DNA of 5,084 nucleotides from Oscillospiraceae bacterium. Lineage in GTDB: Bacteria > Bacillota > Clostridia > Oscillospirales > Ruminococcaceae. The stretch covers positions 1-5,084 of the forward strand of contig JAITFV010000096.1 in the NCBI GenBank assembly GCA_031281115.1, written 5' to 3'. The notes beneath the pieces were generated by a model. The model worked only from the letters and a program-made list of their open reading frames with translations. It was not told the origin of the DNA and did no database searches. Positions 4,316-5,084 of the stretch are shown here, piece by piece (positions within the stretch are counted from its first letter, which is position 1; every line of letters begins with the position of its first letter). The translations under genes and the position numbers were made by a program.

Positions 4316-4725
4316 CTTTTGCCCTTGATACTAACGTAATATCACATTTATTACGTCCAAGCCAAAATCAAGATGTGGTAAATCGTTTTTTGGCAGAAAC
4401 AGAGAATAATAACTACGTTATTCCACCGCTATGCTATTACGAAACGCTTTGGTATTTGCTCCGAAAAAACGCAATCGCTCAATTACGTATTTTTGATGAA
4501 ATTTATAAAAATGCTTCTACAAAAATAAGTATGGGCGAAGCGGATTTTCACAAAGCCGCTGAAATTCGGGCGCGGTTAGAAGAAGCGGGAACGCCGATTG
4601 GCAACAAGGACGCTGATGTTTTTATCGCCGCCTATTGCATTGTCAACGGCTACACATTGGTTACGCAGAATACAAGCGATTTTAGCCGCATTGACGGCTT
4701 GAAACTGGCAAACTGGAAAGAATAG
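4312..4725 (+). CDS. vapC: VapC toxin, PIN-domain ribonuclease
   Basis: The 137-residue product is a complete PIN domain. The acidic metal-binding residues are in place: Asp6 in ALDTNVISHLL, Glu44 in PPLCYYETLW, Asp102 (with Asp100) in GNKDADVFIAAYC, and Asp123 in VTQNTSDFSRIDGLKLANW, the typical family ending. VapC enzymes are Mg2+-dependent endoribonucleases that cut tRNA or rRNA and stop translation; the specific target cannot be told from sequence. Length is normal (family about 130-140 residues). The four-base ATGA overlap with the antitoxin gene and the AAAGGG upstream imply translational coupling, keeping antitoxin in excess. A strong terminator begins 17 bases after the stop. The placement beside oriT suggests that it stabilises a mobile element. 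Confidence 0.92.
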   Translation: MTFALDTNVISHLLRPSQNQDVVNRFLAETENNNYVIPPLCYYETLWYLLRKNAIAQLRIFDEIYKNASTKISMGEADFHKAAEIRARLEEAGTPIGNKDADVFIAAYCIVNGYTLVTQNTSDFSRIDGLKLANWKE

Positions 4726-4742
4726 GTTTATTGCAAAAACAA

Positions 4743-4775
4743 AAGGCGGTCAGAATAATCTGCCGCCTTATTTTT
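4743..4775 (+). terminator. Rho-independent terminator of vapBC
   Basis: AAGGCGG (4743-4749) pairs with CCGCCTT (4763-4769). Inside, after a bulged T, CAG pairs with CTG around the loop AATAAT. ATTTTT follows (4770-4775). It is 17 bases past the toxin stop. Confidence 0.88.
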
Positions 4776-4822
4776 AATAAAAACCCCTGCACCTCGCCGA
4801 CTATTCGGCAAGGCACAGGGGC
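4776..4822 (-). terminator. Minus-strand Rho-independent terminator, convergent to that of vapBC
   Basis: The outer arms CCCCTG (4784-4789) and CAGGGG close a long hairpin with a GCCG/CGGC inner stem and a six-base loop. In the plus-strand RNA the arms contain C-A mismatches. In the minus-strand RNA the same positions become G-U pairs, so the whole 16-bp stem is paired. The minus-strand hairpin is followed by TTTTTATT. It therefore serves the minus-strand remnant ending at 4832. Confidence 0.82.
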
Positions 4823-4831
4823 AATTGAAAG

Positions 4832-4984
4832 TCAAAAATCAAATAAACTTAACTGCCCTGTTTTATCAGACTCTGTAAGTGTTAAAACGGTCTTATTTAC
4901 AGGCGCAGGTGCAGTTGGCTTAATATCTGCCGCCAGTGCTTGAACCTGCCGAAAAGCCGCATACATACAGTATTCATCTGCTTT
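4832..4984 (-). pseudogene. C-terminal remnant of an unidentified protein ending in a beta-clamp-binding motif
   Basis: The frame reads KADEYCMYAAFRQVQALAADI (about residues 1-21), then a Pro/Ala linker (KPTAPAPVNK), and ends TESDKTGQLSLFDF at the TGA (4834-4832). Codon usage is clearly protein-like. An in-frame TAA lies at 4987, directly before the first Lys, and the sequence further upstream is unrelated regulatory-looking DNA, so the front of the gene is lost. An internal ATG at 4966 could start a 44-residue peptide, but it has no good ribosome site. QLSLF is the textbook DnaN (sliding clamp) binding pentapeptide. It is found at C-termini or in linkers of Y-family polymerases, MutS and similar proteins, and a short linker before it is typical. 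Which of these it came from cannot be decided. A strong terminator follows in the right orientation. Confidence 0.55.
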
Positions 4985-4987
4985 TTA

Positions 4988-5062
4988 CAACCCCCATTTT
5001 GCCAAAGGGTTGGTACTGGCACGTACAAGCATAAGTTTAAAACACCGCAGCAGGCTTGTCAA
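4988..5062 (-). promoter_or_regulatory. Minus-strand promoter-like region rich in inverted repeats
   Basis: On the minus strand, TTGACA (5062-5057) and TAAACT (5039-5034) are spaced by 17 bases. An inverted repeat, GCTTGT/ACAAGC (5054-5059 and 5025-5030), brackets the -10 and overlaps the -35. Downstream, CAACCC/GGGTTG (4988-4993 and 5007-5012) could form a hairpin in the leader RNA. GTAC-tggcac-GTAC (5013-5024 region) adds another small palindrome. The -10 is only a partial consensus match. The region directs transcription into the truncated remnant ending at 4832. Confidence 0.4.
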
Positions 5063-5084
5063 CAGGGAAAATATTTCTTGACTT

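Noticed and set aside
4731..4943. 70-codon plus-strand ORF
   Set aside because: It runs straight through two terminator hairpins and is antisense to the coding remnant at 4832-4984.
4897..4977. 26-residue minus-strand ORF starting MNTVCMRLF
   Set aside because: It lies in a different frame over the clearly protein-like remnant and has no good ribosome site.
5030..5032. Start of a possible 15-codon leader peptide downstream of the right-edge promoter
   Set aside because: Its ATG lies at or before the expected transcription start, so it would not be in the mRNA.
1..5084. CRISPR array, tRNA or rRNA genes, full insertion sequence with terminal inverted repeats
   Set aside because: No regularly spaced repeats, cloverleaf, rRNA-like sequence or transposase frame could be found on either strand.

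Overview
The window is a patchwork of mobile-element pieces. The DNA is AT-rich (roughly 40% GC by eye). It has strong TTGACA/TATAAT-type promoters, purine-rich Shine-Dalgarno sites and Rho-independent terminators, and its recognisable genes belong to families common in gut-associated low-GC Firmicutes (Clostridia or Negativicutes). That host assignment is an inference; no phylogenetic marker is present.

Left part (1-1330). A minus-strand coiled-coil ORF of unknown function (108-515, possibly to 575) abuts, head to head, a GC-richer plus-strand pair of small genes. The first of these encodes a 74-residue protein (586-810). It overlaps by ATGA a 50-residue one-helix membrane protein (807-959). 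A promoter-like site with a palindrome over its -35 box (1050-1079) has no clear gene downstream. A weak 80-residue minus-strand ORF follows (1066-1308).

Middle part (1331-3448), all on the minus strand. Read in transcription order it holds three genes. The first is a remnant of the very large SNF2-type helicase/methylase protein of integrative conjugative elements, cut at both ends (3448-2693). The second is an apparently intact DUF1016/YhcG-type PD-(D/E)xK nuclease gene (2588-1581) with its own promoter, Shine-Dalgarno and terminator. The third is a serine-recombinase N-terminal remnant whose catalytic serine position is phenylalanine (1507-1331).

Right part (3443-4775), on the plus strand, is a mobilisation and maintenance cassette. 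It starts with an IncQ/MOBQ-type oriT (inverted repeat plus the nic motif TAAGTGCGCCCTT). Next is a small basic protein with a TraC/TraD-like TRRKIxLGG motif, started at TTG. A VapBC toxin-antitoxin operon follows, with its own consensus promoter and a strong terminator. The oriT inverted repeat begins at the exact base where helicase homology stops, so this is probably an insertion or recombination boundary. No relaxase gene is in the window.

Right edge (4784-5084). A minus-strand terminator faces the VapBC terminator. It ends a C-terminal gene remnant whose protein finishes in QLSLF, the consensus beta-clamp-binding pentapeptide. Upstream is an unrelated promoter-like region rich in inverted repeats.

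Together, the working units appear to be the YhcG-like nuclease, the VapBC module and the oriT/accessory-protein pair. The helicase, recombinase and right-edge pieces look like debris from conjugative or mobilisable elements.
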